A stretch of DNA of 47,064 bases from the NCBI GenBank assembly GCA_023717605.1, contig JAMQPH010000183.1:1-47064 (forward strand), written 5' to 3'. Numbering within the stretch: the first letter of the stretch is position 1; the number at the start of each line of letters is the position of its first letter. Of this stretch, positions 1 through 9,030 are shown piece by piece. The position numbers were made by a program, and so were the translations under genes. Origin of the DNA: Pyrinomonadaceae bacterium. GTDB lineage: Bacteria; Acidobacteriota; Blastocatellia; Pyrinomonadales; Pyrinomonadaceae. The notes under the pieces were generated by a model. The model worked only from the letters and a program-made list of their open reading frames with translations. It did no database searches and was not told where the DNA came from.

Positions 1-672
1 CGCGCCTTCCAGAAGTATTGACTGCCCTGCGGCGGCGGCCGCATTCAGATAGTGTGTCGTATCGCCGATAAAGTTGCCGAGTCGTTCCGTAAGACGCGAC
101 ATCTCGTTGAAGATCTCATCGACGTCGAGTTTCTCACCGCCATAAGCCTGGATGATCCGGTTCGCATCTTCGAGATTTCGCTCAATCCGTGAACGCAAAA
201 CATCAGGCACCAGCGCGTCGGCCGTGCGTATCCCCCGTCTCCCGGCCTTGTCCTCGTAAGCAGGACCAATTCCTCGCAGGGTAGTGCCAACTCTCTCGTT
301 GCCCAGCCGCTCCTCGCTCGTGTGGTCCAGAGCCCGGTGGTAGGGGAGTATCAGGTGCGCACGTGAGCTAATCTTCACCCGTTCAGGTGAGACCTCAATA
401 CCTTGAGCCTCCAGTCGATCAGCTTCTTCAAAAAAAGCTTTCGGATCGATCACCATGCCATTTCCGAGCACACAGGTCTTGCCCGCATGAACGATCCCGG
501 AAGGAAGCAAATGCAGCACGAAGGAACGATCACCAACCTGCACGGAGTGGCCGGCGTTGTGCCCGCCCTGATAGCGGACCACAATGTCGAAACGCTCAGC
601 GAGCAGATCGACGATCTTGCCTTTGCCCTCGTCACCCCACTGGGCACCGATCACGACTATAATCTTGGACAT
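1..672 (-). CDS. purA: Adenylosuccinate synthetase, N-terminal part (runs off the window)
   Basis: This cytosolic enzyme joins IMP and aspartate using GTP, the first committed step from IMP to AMP. The reading frame is open from an ATG at 670-672 to base 1, giving 224 residues of a family usually near 430; the C-terminal half lies outside the window. Visible signatures are the N-terminal GTP-binding loop WGDEGKGK (about residues 12-19), GGHNAGH (about 37-43), and a final LLEGA, which is the start of the family LLEGAQG motif. No close upstream partner exists: a palindromic repeat separates it from the next gene, which is on the same strand. The family assignment is secure. Only the missing 3' part prevents judging whether the gene is intact. 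Confidence 0.96.
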   Translation of the reverse strand, partial: MSKIIVVIGAQWGDEGKGKIVDLLAERFDIVVRYQGGHNAGHSVQVGDRSFVLHLLPSGIVHAGKTCVLGNGMVIDPKAFFEEADRLEAQGIEVSPERVKISSRAHLILPYHRALDHTSEERLGNERVGTTLRGIGPAYEDKAGRRGIRTADALVPDVLRSRIERNLEDANRIIQAYGGEKLDVDEIFNEMSRLTERLGNFIGDTTHYLNAAAAAGQSILLEGA

Positions 673-684
673 TGATCTTTTCTG

Positions 685-796
685 GTCTTTGAGCTTTGTA
701 CTTTGTTCTTTGTACTTCTAATTCAGGATTCAGGCTTAATCGCAGGTTTACGTGCCGAAGAGAAGAACAAAGTACAAAGAACAAAGTACAAAGGAC
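685..796. repeat. Intergenic inverted repeat with 7-nt units (CTTTGTA type)
   Basis: The left arm (about 685-719) is built of units such as CTTTGTA, CTTTGTT, CTTTGTA. The right arm (about 761-796) is its complement (ACAAAGT, ACAAAGA). The spacer also begins with two ATTCAGG heptamers. The element fills the gap upstream of purA and downstream of the YkgJ-type gene, both on the minus strand. It could fold into a long hairpin in RNA. It belongs to the heptamer-phased family described in the findings. Confidence 0.8.
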
Positions 797-808
797 AAAA
801 ACCGACCT

Positions 809-1213
809 TCAGCTAGCTTTTCCCAAACGGATCGGTTTTTCTATGAAATAGTAACTGCAGGTTCCGCGCACCTCTTCGATGTCCCGTCTTTCAATGGGGA
901 ACAGGCGGCAGGAGTTTGGTCGGTTCTCGTAGATCCCGCAGATCGTGGAGCCATCTGATTGCTTCTTCAGAAAAGGGCATTTGAAGAGCAGCTCGCAACA
1001 GGCCCCACACCGATTACAGTCACCACGGCGCAGCGCAAGGGCTTCAATCATCTCCTGCTTGCGAAAATTAGTGTTGATTAAGCGTCGAATCTTCCCCTGA
1101 GCTTGTCGCGCACGCAGCTTAGCATCCTCCACCTTGCGTGAGCGCAACCTTTCCGCCAGTCGCTCTTCAAACGAGCGCTGTCTTGCCATTGCGGCCGCAC
1201 GGAGTGATCTCAT
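809..1213 (-). CDS. YkgJ-family cysteine-cluster protein
   Basis: A protein of 134 residues. The N-terminal 55 residues are rich in Arg and Lys and probably helical. The C-terminal half holds the metal-binding cysteine cluster: CNRCGACC near residue 70, then CPFL, CGIY, NSCRLFP and a last Cys in GTCSYYF. This spacing matches the YkgJ/UPF0153 family, thought to chelate zinc or iron; the biochemical role is unknown. The ATG at 1211-1213 has no clear ribosome binding site, so a later ATG at 1187-1189 (MARQRS) is possible. It lies alone between trxA and purA. The family call is firm and the function is open. Confidence 0.85.
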   Translation of the reverse strand: MRSLRAAAMARQRSFEERLAERLRSRKVEDAKLRARQAQGKIRRLINTNFRKQEMIEALALRRGDCNRCGACCELLFKCPFLKKQSDGSTICGIYENRPNSCRLFPIERRDIEEVRGTCSYYFIEKPIRLGKAS

Positions 1214-1307
1214 TTAGAAGTGTTGCTCAAGTAAACAGGCGACAAGTGTGGTTGCAAGACCTATCGTAGGAATAGCAATGACACGCGTCAGGTCTTAAAA
1301 CGCGAAA

Positions 1308-1342
1308 CGGCGCGAAGCTCCGTTAACAGTAACTCCGCGCCG
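1308..1342 (-). terminator. Candidate terminator downstream of trxA
   Basis: Read on the minus strand just after the trxA stop, a 7-bp GC stem (CGGCGCG paired with CGCGCCG) encloses about 21 bases and is followed by TTTCGCGTTTTAAG. The U-run is interrupted, so this is only a plausible intrinsic terminator. Confidence 0.4.
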
Positions 1343-1352
1343 CGACTGGAAA

Positions 1353-1694
1353 TCACGCCGTCGCTGCGGTGACGTGTTTGTCAATCATGCGGGAAATGGC
1401 TTCTTTGGAAGTTGCGCCTACCACGCGTTCCTCTTCCTTACCGCCCTTGAACAGAATGAGTGTCGGGATACCTTTAATCCCATAGCGTTGGGATATGGAC
1501 GGGTTGTCATCGACATTAAGTTTGACTACCACTGCGCTGGCCGCATACTTTTCGGCTACCGCGTCCACCGTGGGAGCCAGCATCCGGCAAGGCGCACACC
1601 AGGCGGCCCAGAAATCCACCAGGACTGGTTTGTCTGATTGCAGAACGTCTTTTTCAAAACTGCTGTCACTAACTTCGGTTACATGCTCGCTCAT
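1353..1694 (-). CDS. trxA: Thioredoxin
   Basis: A 113-residue thioredoxin, close to the usual 105-110. It carries the redox motif WCAPCR (about residues 31-36), the conserved FWA before it, and the cis-proline segment GIPTLILF (about 74-81). It would reduce protein disulfides in the cytosol with thioredoxin reductase as electron donor. The start is supported by AAGGAG seven bases upstream of the ATG. A hairpin resembling a terminator follows. No reductase gene is next to it, so it looks monocistronic. Confidence 0.96.
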   Translation of the reverse strand: MSEHVTEVSDSSFEKDVLQSDKPVLVDFWAAWCAPCRMLAPTVDAVAEKYAASAVVVKLNVDDNPSISQRYGIKGIPTLILFKGGKEEERVVGATSKEAISRMIDKHVTAATA

Positions 1695-1800
1695 TAAAAT
1701 CTCCTTGTCTTCGTACTAATTGCTATTGTAGCAGCCTTGCGGTCAAGGCGGGCCTCTCTCGCAGCTGGTGTCCTAACCTATTTCTTCAGTAGTGGGTTAG

Positions 1801-1859
1801 TTTAGGGTTCAAACTTCATTTGTGGCCACAAAACGGCAACCTGAAGGTTGAACTCTAAA
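1801..1859. repeat. Short inverted repeat abutting the glgA stop
   Basis: TTTAGGGTTCAAACTTCA (1801-1818) pairs with 1842-1859 with two mismatches around a 23-base spacer. The right arm ends one base before the glgA stop codon, so the hairpin would form at the very 3' end of glgA mRNA and could end or protect it. Confidence 0.7.
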
Positions 1860-1860
1860 C

Positions 1861-3288
1861 TCAGAGCTTCGAAACTTCCTCGTAAATCTCTAAATACTTC
1901 TTAGCTGCTGCGGACCATGAGTTGTCCGTGGTCATGCCAGTTCGCTGTATCTGCTGCCACGCTACTGGCTTACCATAAAAGTAAAGTGCTTCGCGTATTT
2001 TTTCAAGCAGCGCAGAGGCGGTGTACGGACGAAACTTGAACCCGTTCCCAGTGCCTCGCTCCGGATCGAAGTTTTCCACCGTGTCGTCAAGGCCGCCCGT
2101 AGCGCGAACAATAGGGACTGTGCCGTAGCGCATGCTGTACATCTGGTTCAACCCACAGGGCTCGTAAAGCGAGGGCATCAGGAACATGTCCGCTCCGGCT
2201 TCGATCTGGTGGGCCAGCGGCTCGCCGGCGTAACCCTTGTAGATACCCACACGCTGAGGCGCGCTGTCGTGCCAGCGTTGTAGGAAATCCTCATATTCTT
2301 TTGCCCCGGCCCCCAGAGCAATAAAGAAGGAGCCGGTCTCAAGAATTGCACCCGCTGCCTGGCGGATCAAGTCGTAACCTTTCTGTGCAACCAGCCGGGA
2401 GATGATGGCGATGATCGGCCTTTCAGGCTCCAGCGGCAGTCCGAAGCGACGTAATAGATCGAGTTTGCATTCACGCTTGCCGGTTAGATCCTGTGCGGAA
2501 AAGTTCCCCGCGATATGCGGATCCGTCTCGGGATTCCAAGTATCGTAGTCGACGCCGTTGGTTACGCCGGCGAAGCGGTCGCGACGTGCTCGCAATAGCC
2601 AGTCGAGACCATATCCCTGCTCGGGGGTTTGCACTTCCTCGGCATAGCGGCGGCTCACCGTTGAGAGGGCGTCGGCGGCGATTAAGCCCGCCTTCAAGGC
2701 TGAGGCAGCACCCTTGAACATGAAATCGTCGCGTTCCGGCGCGTCGCCAAAACCCAGCCACCAGAGGTCCTGGGGATCGAAGGCACCCTGATAAGCGATA
2801 TTGTGTATTGAAAACAGGGTGCGCGTTGGCTGGTAAAAAGCGTCGTAACGGCGGCGAGCACGTAGCTCGGTTGTGGCAAAGCCGCATGGCCAGTCGTTTC
2901 CGTGAATGATGTCCGGTTGCCAGTCGAGATGTTTACAAAGCGCGAGTGCCGCGCGCGAGAAGAAAGCAAAACGCTCGTGATCGTCTCCATAGCCGTAGAT
3001 AGAAGGCCGTGAAAAATATTCGGGTGCTTCGATCAGGTAGGCCGGAGCTCCGGCCGCGTCGCTTTGCCAAACCCGGGCGGGCCGAATCCCACCGCGCCAC
3101 TCCACCGGAACGTTCTGGATAATCTTGTTAGTTAAGAAGCTGCGATCGATTTGGTCGTAGTGAGGAAGGATAACGATTGAGTCCGTACCATGTGCCCGCA
3201 GGGCTTTGGGAAGCGCCCCTGCGACATCGGCAAGCCCTCCGGTTTTTGCGAAGGGCACAGCTTCAGAGGAGAGTAGAGCTACACGCAT
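1861..3288 (-). CDS. glgA: Glycogen synthase (ADP-glucose type)
   Basis: A 475-residue GT5-family glycogen synthase that transfers glucose from ADP-glucose to the non-reducing end of alpha-1,4-glucan. The N-terminal glycosyltransferase-5 half begins MRVALLSSEAVPFAKTGGL, with the ADP-glucose-binding KTGGL at residues 15-19. Later landmarks are HNIAYQG and SRLVAQKG, and the C-terminal GT1 half has MPSLYEPCGLNQMYSMRYGTVP and RATGGLDDTV. Length is normal for the family. No other glg gene is adjacent, so its partners (glgC, glgB) must be elsewhere. Upstream of the ATG on the complementary strand are four 7-nt repeats. Confidence 0.95.
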   Translation of the reverse strand: MRVALLSSEAVPFAKTGGLADVAGALPKALRAHGTDSIVILPHYDQIDRSFLTNKIIQNVPVEWRGGIRPARVWQSDAAGAPAYLIEAPEYFSRPSIYGYGDDHERFAFFSRAALALCKHLDWQPDIIHGNDWPCGFATTELRARRRYDAFYQPTRTLFSIHNIAYQGAFDPQDLWWLGFGDAPERDDFMFKGAASALKAGLIAADALSTVSRRYAEEVQTPEQGYGLDWLLRARRDRFAGVTNGVDYDTWNPETDPHIAGNFSAQDLTGKRECKLDLLRRFGLPLEPERPIIAIISRLVAQKGYDLIRQAAGAILETGSFFIALGAGAKEYEDFLQRWHDSAPQRVGIYKGYAGEPLAHQIEAGADMFLMPSLYEPCGLNQMYSMRYGTVPIVRATGGLDDTVENFDPERGTGNGFKFRPYTASALLEKIREALYFYGKPVAWQQIQRTGMTTDNSWSAAAKKYLEIYEEVSKL

Positions 3289-3297
3289 GAATGCAAA

Positions 3298-3436
3298 GGA
3301 TGAAGGCGGAAGGATGAAGGATGAAATATCTTAACGAATCAAGACAGGGAGAAGGGGCGACGGGGTGAAACGGAGACTTCCTAGAAAGAACCGTAGTTTC
3401 ACCCTGTCTCCGAGTCTCCCCGTCCCCGTGTCTCTG
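3298..3436. repeat. Heptamer tract plus imperfect inverted repeat between rho and glgA
   Basis: At 3298-3325 four consecutive 7-mers read GGATGAA, GGCGGAA, GGATGAA, GGATGAA. Next to them is an imperfect inverted repeat: about 3342-3372 (ending CGGGGTGAAAC) against about 3393-3436 (starting GTTTCACCCTGTCTCC). The region sits in the 150-base gap between the rho stop and the glgA start. It may end rho transcription and form part of the glgA leader. Confidence 0.65.
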
Positions 3437-3441
3437 CTCTT

Positions 3442-4830
3442 CTAGCTCTGCATCGAGGCCAGGAAGTCGGCGTTTGACTTCGTCTTCTCGAGTCGCTCGA
3501 GCACGACTTCCATCTGCTCAACGGGGGACAGGGGATTAAGGACGCGGCGCATCACCCAGATTCTGGCTAGGTCCTCTTTACTCAACAACAACTCTTCCTT
3601 GCGTGTTCCTGAGCGCTGCAGATCGATGGCCGGAAACAGTCGCTTGTCGCTGAGTCTCCGGTCGAGGTGGATTTCAGAGTTACCTGTGCCCTTGAACTCT
3701 TCGAAAATGACGTCGTCCATACGTGAGCCAGTGTCAATCAGGGCTGTGGCGATGATGGTTAGCGACCCGCCTTCCTCGATGTTGCGAGCGGCGCCGAAGA
3801 ATCGCTTCGGTCGCTGCAGCGCGTTTGAATCGATACCGCCGGAGAGAATCTTACCGCTCGGGGGAACCACCGCGTTGTGGGCCCGCGCCAGACGGGTGAT
3901 CGAATCAAGCAGGATTACGACATCGCGCTTGTGCTCCACCAACCTTTTTGCCTTCTCGATCACCATGTCCGCAACTTGGACGTGGCGGGTGGGTGGTTCG
4001 TCGAAAGTGGAGGAGATCACTTCGCCCTGTACTGACCGCTGCATGTCCGTTACTTCTTCCGGGCGCTCGTCAATCAGGAGCACAATCAGAGTCACCTCCG
4101 GGTGATTCTGCGTCACCGAATTAGCGATGGCTTGTAGCAACATGGTCTTTCCGGTGCGCGGCGGTGAAACGATCAAGCCGCGCTGGCCCTTGCCCAGGGG
4201 TGTGACAAGGTCGATGACGCGCGCCGAGAGGTTTTCGGCCGTGACCTCCATTCGAAGTTGCTCATCCGGATAGAGAGGCGTCAGGTTGTCGAAGAAAACT
4301 TTCTCTCGGGCCTGATCGGGGGACTCGAAGTTGATGGCTTCAACTTTGATCAGAGCGAAGTAACGCTCGCCCTCCTTCGGGGGCCGAATCTGTCCGCTTA
4401 CCGTGTCGCCGGTGCGCAGGTCAAACTTGCGAATCTGCGAAGGCGAAACATATATGTCATCCGGGCCGGGAAGGTAGTTGTATTCAGGCGCCCTTAAGAA
4501 GCCAAAGCCGTCGGGCAGGGTTTCGAGAACACCCTCCGAGAAGATGAGACCGCTCTTCTCGGTTTGCGCTGCGAGAACCTTGAAAATCAGTTCCTGCTTG
4601 CGCATTCCCGTGGCTCCCGGAACGTCCATACCCTTGGCAATGGAGGTGAGCTTCGAGATAGACATTTCCTTGAGATCGGCGAGGTTAAGGAAACCTTCCT
4701 CGCGGTGCTCTCGGCCGTCTCGGCTCTCTTTCTCCGGAGCTTCAGCGGTAGCTACGCTGCTGCCGCCGTTCTCGTCGTTAGCGTCATTATTGTTCGCGCC
4801 CGAGGCGCGTGATCGTGGTCTTTGTGGCAT
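3442..4830 (-). CDS. rho: Transcription termination factor Rho
   Basis: A 462-residue hexameric RNA-dependent ATPase that ends transcription of untranslated RNA. Order: a polar, Asn/Glu-rich extension (about 1-45) not found in short Rho proteins, the Rho N-domain ([19 protein letters not shown] onward), the RNA-binding cold-shock-like domain ([22 protein letters not shown]), then the RecA-like motor with Walker A SPPRTGKT, Walker [14 protein letters not shown], and the RNA-binding Q-loop region up to GTRKEELLL. The Walker A has RTGKT where E. coli has KAGKT, a common variant in other phyla. An ATG at 4828-4830 opens the frame. A hairpin lies in the leader. Confidence 0.97.
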   Translation of the reverse strand: MPQRPRSRASGANNNDANDENGGSSVATAEAPEKESRDGREHREEGFLNLADLKEMSISKLTSIAKGMDVPGATGMRKQELIFKVLAAQTEKSGLIFSEGVLETLPDGFGFLRAPEYNYLPGPDDIYVSPSQIRKFDLRTGDTVSGQIRPPKEGERYFALIKVEAINFESPDQAREKVFFDNLTPLYPDEQLRMEVTAENLSARVIDLVTPLGKGQRGLIVSPPRTGKTMLLQAIANSVTQNHPEVTLIVLLIDERPEEVTDMQRSVQGEVISSTFDEPPTRHVQVADMVIEKAKRLVEHKRDVVILLDSITRLARAHNAVVPPSGKILSGGIDSNALQRPKRFFGAARNIEEGGSLTIIATALIDTGSRMDDVIFEEFKGTGNSEIHLDRRLSDKRLFPAIDLQRSGTRKEELLLSKEDLARIWVMRRVLNPLSPVEQMEVVLERLEKTKSNADFLASMQS

Positions 4831-5179
4831 ATGAATTCTCTATCTTAGTCTAAATGAAATTCGCGGCCTCTCGTGTGAGGCCAAGGATCCTCTGGTTGCT
4901 ATTGAAATTCGAAGTTGAGAATCGGGAATGGCTCAACGGCTGACTACAGGGCGTCTCCATAACCCATGATCATTCGCGAGGTAAAGATTTCTCCTCAATG
5001 ATGTTTTGCAATGGATTTCGATGGCAGCGGATTTTCTTGTGCATCGCTCTGATGCGGAGTTGCCCACCGCGCGTGGCCTAAGCAAAAAAAGAGATGTCCA
5101 AAAAGGGGCTTTGGGAAGTTTCACTGCAATTGTTCAAGGAACAGGTAGATTCTACGAGTTTTTTACGGTAATTGAAAAT
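4831..5179. other. Gap between engB and rho: probable rho leader with a small hairpin
   Basis: No credible gene is seen in these 349 bases; short frames here have no family features. Near the rho end, GGCCTC and GAGGCC (4865-4882) form a 6-bp hairpin with a 6-base loop, which would sit about 35-50 bases upstream of the rho start codon in the transcript. Rho genes are often autoregulated through their leaders, but nothing here proves it. Confidence 0.4.
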
Positions 5180-5767
5180 CTAAAACTGAGAAACGGCCAG
5201 GGCATCCTCAATTGTGCGCCAAACCTGATCCCGCCCACGTCCGGTTTTAGCGGAGAAAGCAACCACGCTGTCTTCACCAAATGCGCGCTTTACGCGGGAC
5301 ATGCTCTCCCGCAACTCGTTGTTAGACAGCTTATCGGATTTCGTGGCAACAATTAATCGTGGCTTTGCACTGTGCTCTAGCCAGTCGTGAAGCTGCAAAT
5401 CCAGTTTTGTGGGTTCGTGGCGCGAATCTACGATGTGAATTGATAACACAAGCTGAGCACGCTTGGCAAGGTAGCTCGTAACCATCTCGCCCCAGGTGGC
5501 TTTAATGCTCTTCGGAACGCGCGCATAGCCAAAGCCCGGAAGATCTACAAAGCTGAATTGCCCATTAATTAGGAAGAAATTTAACGATTGAGTCCTGCCC
5601 GGTGTGGAGGATATCCGCGCCAGCCCATGGACTCTCAGCAGGGAGTTTATCAAGCTCGATTTGCCCACGTTTGAACGCCCCATAAAAGCAATCTCTAATC
5701 CGAGGTTGTGTGGCCAATCAGCCTCCGTAAACGCGCTCTTGATAAACTCCGTGCTGGAGACCCTCAT
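5180..5767 (-). CDS. engB: Ribosome-biogenesis GTP-binding protein EngB/YsxC
   Basis: A 195-residue small GTPase needed for large ribosomal subunit maturation. The G1 loop is GRSNVGKSS (about residues 30-38), the G2 region is STPGRTQSLNFF, G3 is DLPG in FVDLPGFGYA, and G4 is TKSD (about 143). SAK near the C-terminus is the G5 motif. Length equals the family norm. The ATG at 5765-5767 gives the expected N-terminus. It lies downstream of a small unrecognised gene on the same strand. Confidence 0.95.
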   Translation of the reverse strand: MRVSSTEFIKSAFTEADWPHNLGLEIAFMGRSNVGKSSLINSLLRVHGLARISSTPGRTQSLNFFLINGQFSFVDLPGFGYARVPKSIKATWGEMVTSYLAKRAQLVLSIHIVDSRHEPTKLDLQLHDWLEHSAKPRLIVATKSDKLSNNELRESMSRVKRAFGEDSVVAFSAKTGRGRDQVWRTIEDALAVSQF

Positions 5768-5864
5768 CGCTTTTGCCGAACGTTCGCGCCACCGAACGGA
5801 GGTGCATCCTTATTTCGAAAAGCTCGGCACAGGCCGAAGTTCAGACGCCAGACGCCATTCGCTT

Positions 5865-6338
5865 TCAACTTTGCGAAGCTGAAGCCACTGCCGCTGCGGC
5901 CTGAGTCTTCGCCGCTCGTTCCTCGCGCATCTCCGCAAACTTCTTCATGCGCTCTCTCATGGCTATGAGTTTTTCATCAATATTCGGAATCCGCTTCACT
6001 AGCGTCTCGAGATTGCGCAGGAAGTCGGGCGAACCAAACAACGTGCGGATGTCCTCCAACACCGGTTCGACCTTGGAATAGACGAAGATGTGTTCGCCGT
6101 TCGTCTCATTGAACAAAGTCTCATCGATTGCACCGTTGTTAACCATCGCCGCAGCCATATCCCAATAGCTAATTACCATGCGATAGTGGCCACCGTGCTC
6201 ACCTAAGAGCGTGTCGATTACGTCCTGAACGCTGGTGGGGTTGAAGGTGAAAATCCAGTTGCGAGCCTCGCGCATTACCGGTTCGCGTCTAAGGTCATAA
6301 AGCTTAAGAATCAACTCAGCATCATCATGTTTGCTCAT
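5865..6338 (-). CDS. Conserved-looking protein of unknown function
   Basis: I do not recognise a named family. The 157-residue product has no signal peptide or membrane segment. It is mostly acidic-helical, with a Trp/Tyr-rich middle (RNWIFTFNPTSVQDVIDTL, then HYRMVISYWDMAAAMVNNG), a charged coiled-coil-like region (about 115-145) and a low-complexity Ala/Ser tail. The pattern of a short cytosolic helix-rich protein with a DMAA segment resembles DUF4760-like proteins, but this is a guess. It lies between lon and engB on the same strand, about 110 bases after lon. It could be cotranscribed with lon, with no evidence of shared function. An ATG at 6336-6338 is preceded by GGAGATCCCCAC, a usable ribosome binding site. 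Confidence 0.7.
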   Translation of the reverse strand: MSKHDDAELILKLYDLRREPVMREARNWIFTFNPTSVQDVIDTLLGEHGGHYRMVISYWDMAAAMVNNGAIDETLFNETNGEHIFVYSKVEPVLEDIRTLFGSPDFLRNLETLVKRIPNIDEKLIAMRERMKKFAEMREERAAKTQAAAAVASASQS

Positions 6339-6451
6339 GTGGGGATCTCCTGGAAAAGTAGTTTAAGAGTTAAGGTAGGCAAGCAGACTTCCGAAGGTCG
6401 ACGCCTCCCAGGCGACGACCTATCCAAAAGGTAAGCTCGATTTCCCGCTTG

Positions 6452-8881
6452 TTAGCTTGTTGGAATTCCGTGTGAAGGCTGCTCGGTCGACCACAGCGGA
6501 GGCGTCTTCGACTCGTGCGGAGCCTCAGCGTCAGTGGGGCAGACGTCTTCGAGCGCGAGCGCGAGCACTTCATCGATGGTTTCGACCAGGTGGATGCACA
6601 ATGCGTCGCGCACTTCCACCGGCACCTCGGGCAGATCCTTCTCGTTGTCCTTGGGCAGGATAATGGTATCGATTCCAAAGCGGTGCGCGGCAAGTAATTT
6701 TTCCTTCACACCACCTATGGGCAGGACGCGACCACGTAGAGTGATCTCTCCAGTCATTGCCACGTTTCGTCTCACAGCCGCACGGGTCAGCGCTGAGGCC
6801 ATGGCGGTGGCCATCGTGATGCCCGCGGATGGACCATCTTTCGGTATCGCGCCTTCGGGAATATGGATATGCAGATCGCGCTTACGGATAAAATCCAGAC
6901 TCATTGCCAGCCGCTCAGCTCGCGCCTTGATGCAGGTGAGCGCAGCCTGCGCCGATTCCTGCATCACATCTCCGAGCTTGCCGGTAAGGGTTACACCCCC
7001 GCGACCTTTAACCAGGGTGGCTTCAATCTGAAGTACCTCGCCGCCAACCTCAGTCCAGGCAAGTCCCGTTGCCAGACCGATTTCGCTCTCAGCCGCAACA
7101 CCTTGCTGCCGGAATTTAATGGGGCCAAGCATCTCACGGACTCGCTCCGCGTCTAATGTGTCTTTGAAATCCGCCGCTACATTCTCGGAAACAAACTTGC
7201 GGGCCAGCTTGCGGCAACAGGAACCAATCTCACGTTCCAGGTTTCGCACGCCTGCCTCGCGTGTGTAATGCCGGATGATTTCCAGCAAGCCCTCATCTGA
7301 GAAAGTGAACTGCTCCGTCTTAAGACCGTTGCCCTCAGCCTGTTTCGGTACCAGGTGACGTTTGGCAATCTCGAGTTTCTCGCGCTCCGTGTAACCAGAG
7401 AGACGGAGGATTTCGAGGCGATCCTGCAACGCCGGCGGAATAGTGTGGAGCACGTTGGAGGTCGCTATGAAAAAGACCTTCGACAAATCGTACTCTACAT
7501 CAAGGTAATGATCCTGGAAGGTATGGTTCTGTTCGGGATCGAGTACCTCCAGCAACGCGGCACTCGGGTCGCCACGGAAATCAGCGCCAAGTTTATCGAC
7601 CTCATCAAGCAATAAGACGGGATTAACTGTGCCTGCCTTCTTCATCATCTGCATGATCTGGCCAGGCAAGGCCCCGATGTACGTGCGACGATGGCCGCGG
7701 ATCTCGGCTTCGTCGCGCACGCCTCCGAGTGACAACCGCACAAACTTCCGGCCCGTAGCCCGAGCGATGGATTTACCGAGACTTGTTTTCCCGACTCCCG
7801 GCGGGCCAACAAAGCAAAGAATGGATCCTTTCGGGTTCTTTACCAACTGGCGTACGGCGAGATATTCGAGAATCCGCTCTTTGATCTTTTCCAGGCTGTA
7901 ATGGTCCTCGTTCAGAACCTCTTCCGCCTTGCTCAGGTCCCTGATCTCTTTGCTCTTCTGTTTCCAGGGCACACTGACCAGCCAGTCGATATAGGTACGG
8001 GACACTGTGCCTTCGGCAGACATGGGTGGCATTGCTTCGAGCCGATGCAATTCCTGCAGCGCTTTCTCTTTGGCCTCATCAGTCATACCGGCCTCTTCGA
8101 TCTTTTTCTTCAGATCTTCGAGTTCGGCTTTCTCGTCTTTGCGTCCCAGTTCTTTGTGAATGGCTTTGATCTGCTCATTGAGGTAGTATTCTTTTTGCGC
8201 CTTCTCCATCTGGCGTTTAACGCGAGTCTGGATGGTGCGGTCGAGCTGGCGCTTTTCGATCTCCATCTCCAGCAGCTCAATCAATCGCTGCAGACGCGCC
8301 TGGGCGGAAAACAGTTCCAGCAAGCCTTGCTTGTCTTCAACGGAAATACGCAACTGAGAGGCAAGCGCGTCGGCCAGATGAGAAGGTTCCGGGTTGCGAA
8401 GTGCCGTTTGGAGAGCATCAGTCTGGGTGTCAGGCGCCAGACGGAGATGCTGCTCAACGAGCTGCCCTACCTTCTGAATCAGTGCATCCAGCCGGGTGCC
8501 CTCTTCATTAACTACTGGCGCACGTTTCACCAAGGCCATAAAAGTCCCGTCGGTATTCTCGACGCGAACCGTGGTTGCACGCTCGCGACCTTCTACCACG
8601 CCCTTGATCTGACCGTTTTCCTGTTTCTGGGACTGTAGAATACGTCCGAGCGTGCCCACGCCATAGATTTGTTCAGGCGCGGGTTCATCAACCGTGGCAT
8701 CGTGCTGGGTTGCCAGATAGATGGTGCGATCCGCGGAAAGCGCCTGTTCCAACGCCCGCACTGAACCCTTGCGACCGATTTTGAAAGCTACTTTTGTAAA
8801 GGGGAAAATCACCACGTCCCGGATAGGCACCATCGGATACCAGGCGACGTCGGCGGGGGAATGATCTGAATATTCTTCCAT
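6452..8881 (-). CDS. lon: ATP-dependent Lon protease
   Basis: An 809-residue LonA-type protease that degrades misfolded and regulatory proteins in the cytosol. The N-terminal LON substrate-binding domain starts at [18 protein letters not shown] long helical region follows ([20 protein letters not shown]). The AAA+ module has Walker [14 protein letters not shown] (near 355) and Walker [13 protein letters not shown]. The C-terminal S16 protease has the catalytic Ser in PKDGPSAG and the Lys in [12 protein letters not shown]. Length is typical. It is the first of a run with clpX, clpP and tig, all on the same strand, but a 150-base gap with a hairpin separates it from clpX. Confidence 0.98.
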   Translation of the reverse strand: MEEYSDHSPADVAWYPMVPIRDVVIFPFTKVAFKIGRKGSVRALEQALSADRTIYLATQHDATVDEPAPEQIYGVGTLGRILQSQKQENGQIKGVVEGRERATTVRVENTDGTFMALVKRAPVVNEEGTRLDALIQKVGQLVEQHLRLAPDTQTDALQTALRNPEPSHLADALASQLRISVEDKQGLLELFSAQARLQRLIELLEMEIEKRQLDRTIQTRVKRQMEKAQKEYYLNEQIKAIHKELGRKDEKAELEDLKKKIEEAGMTDEAKEKALQELHRLEAMPPMSAEGTVSRTYIDWLVSVPWKQKSKEIRDLSKAEEVLNEDHYSLEKIKERILEYLAVRQLVKNPKGSILCFVGPPGVGKTSLGKSIARATGRKFVRLSLGGVRDEAEIRGHRRTYIGALPGQIMQMMKKAGTVNPVLLLDEVDKLGADFRGDPSAALLEVLDPEQNHTFQDHYLDVEYDLSKVFFIATSNVLHTIPPALQDRLEILRLSGYTEREKLEIAKRHLVPKQAEGNGLKTEQFTFSDEGLLEIIRHYTREAGVRNLEREIGSCCRKLARKFVSENVAADFKDTLDAERVREMLGPIKFRQQGVAAESEIGLATGLAWTEVGGEVLQIEATLVKGRGGVTLTGKLGDVMQESAQAALTCIKARAERLAMSLDFIRKRDLHIHIPEGAIPKDGPSAGITMATAMASALTRAAVRRNVAMTGEITLRGRVLPIGGVKEKLLAAHRFGIDTIILPKDNEKDLPEVPVEVRDALCIHLVETIDEVLALALEDVCPTDAEAPHESKTPPLWSTEQPSHGIPTS

Positions 8882-8918
8882 GTTCTTATTAAACGATTAA
8901 CCTTACTCTGTTTGCAGT

Positions 8919-8950
8919 AGGGGCGAGCCGCTCATTGGCGTCTCGCCCCT
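8919..8950. repeat. GC-rich hairpin between clpX and lon
   Basis: AGGGGCGAG (8919-8927) pairs perfectly with CTCGCCCCT (8942-8950) around a 14-base loop that itself contains complementary CGC/GCG. On the minus strand it lies after the clpX stop and before the lon start. There is no U-run, so it may be a processing or attenuation hairpin rather than a simple terminator. Confidence 0.55.
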
Positions 8951-9030
8951 CATAAGCTGGGTCAATTGTAGATCATTTCCCAAGTACGCGCCACTTTCGG
9001 TATTTCAGCGGATTCGCGCGGCAAAACGCA

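Noticed and set aside
3599-4105. A 168-codon plus-strand frame
   Set aside because: It mirrors the Rho motor domain. Ser/Arg-rich low-information product, no start signal.
5006-5356. A 116-codon plus-strand frame spanning the gap beside engB
   Set aside because: The second half overlaps engB antisense and the first half has no family features or ribosome binding site.
7901-8638. A 245-codon open frame on the plus strand
   Set aside because: It is antisense to the helical region of lon, which has all protease motifs. The composition of the antisense protein (Leu/Phe/Gln-rich) is what the reverse of such a gene gives, and no ribosome binding site or family feature supports it.
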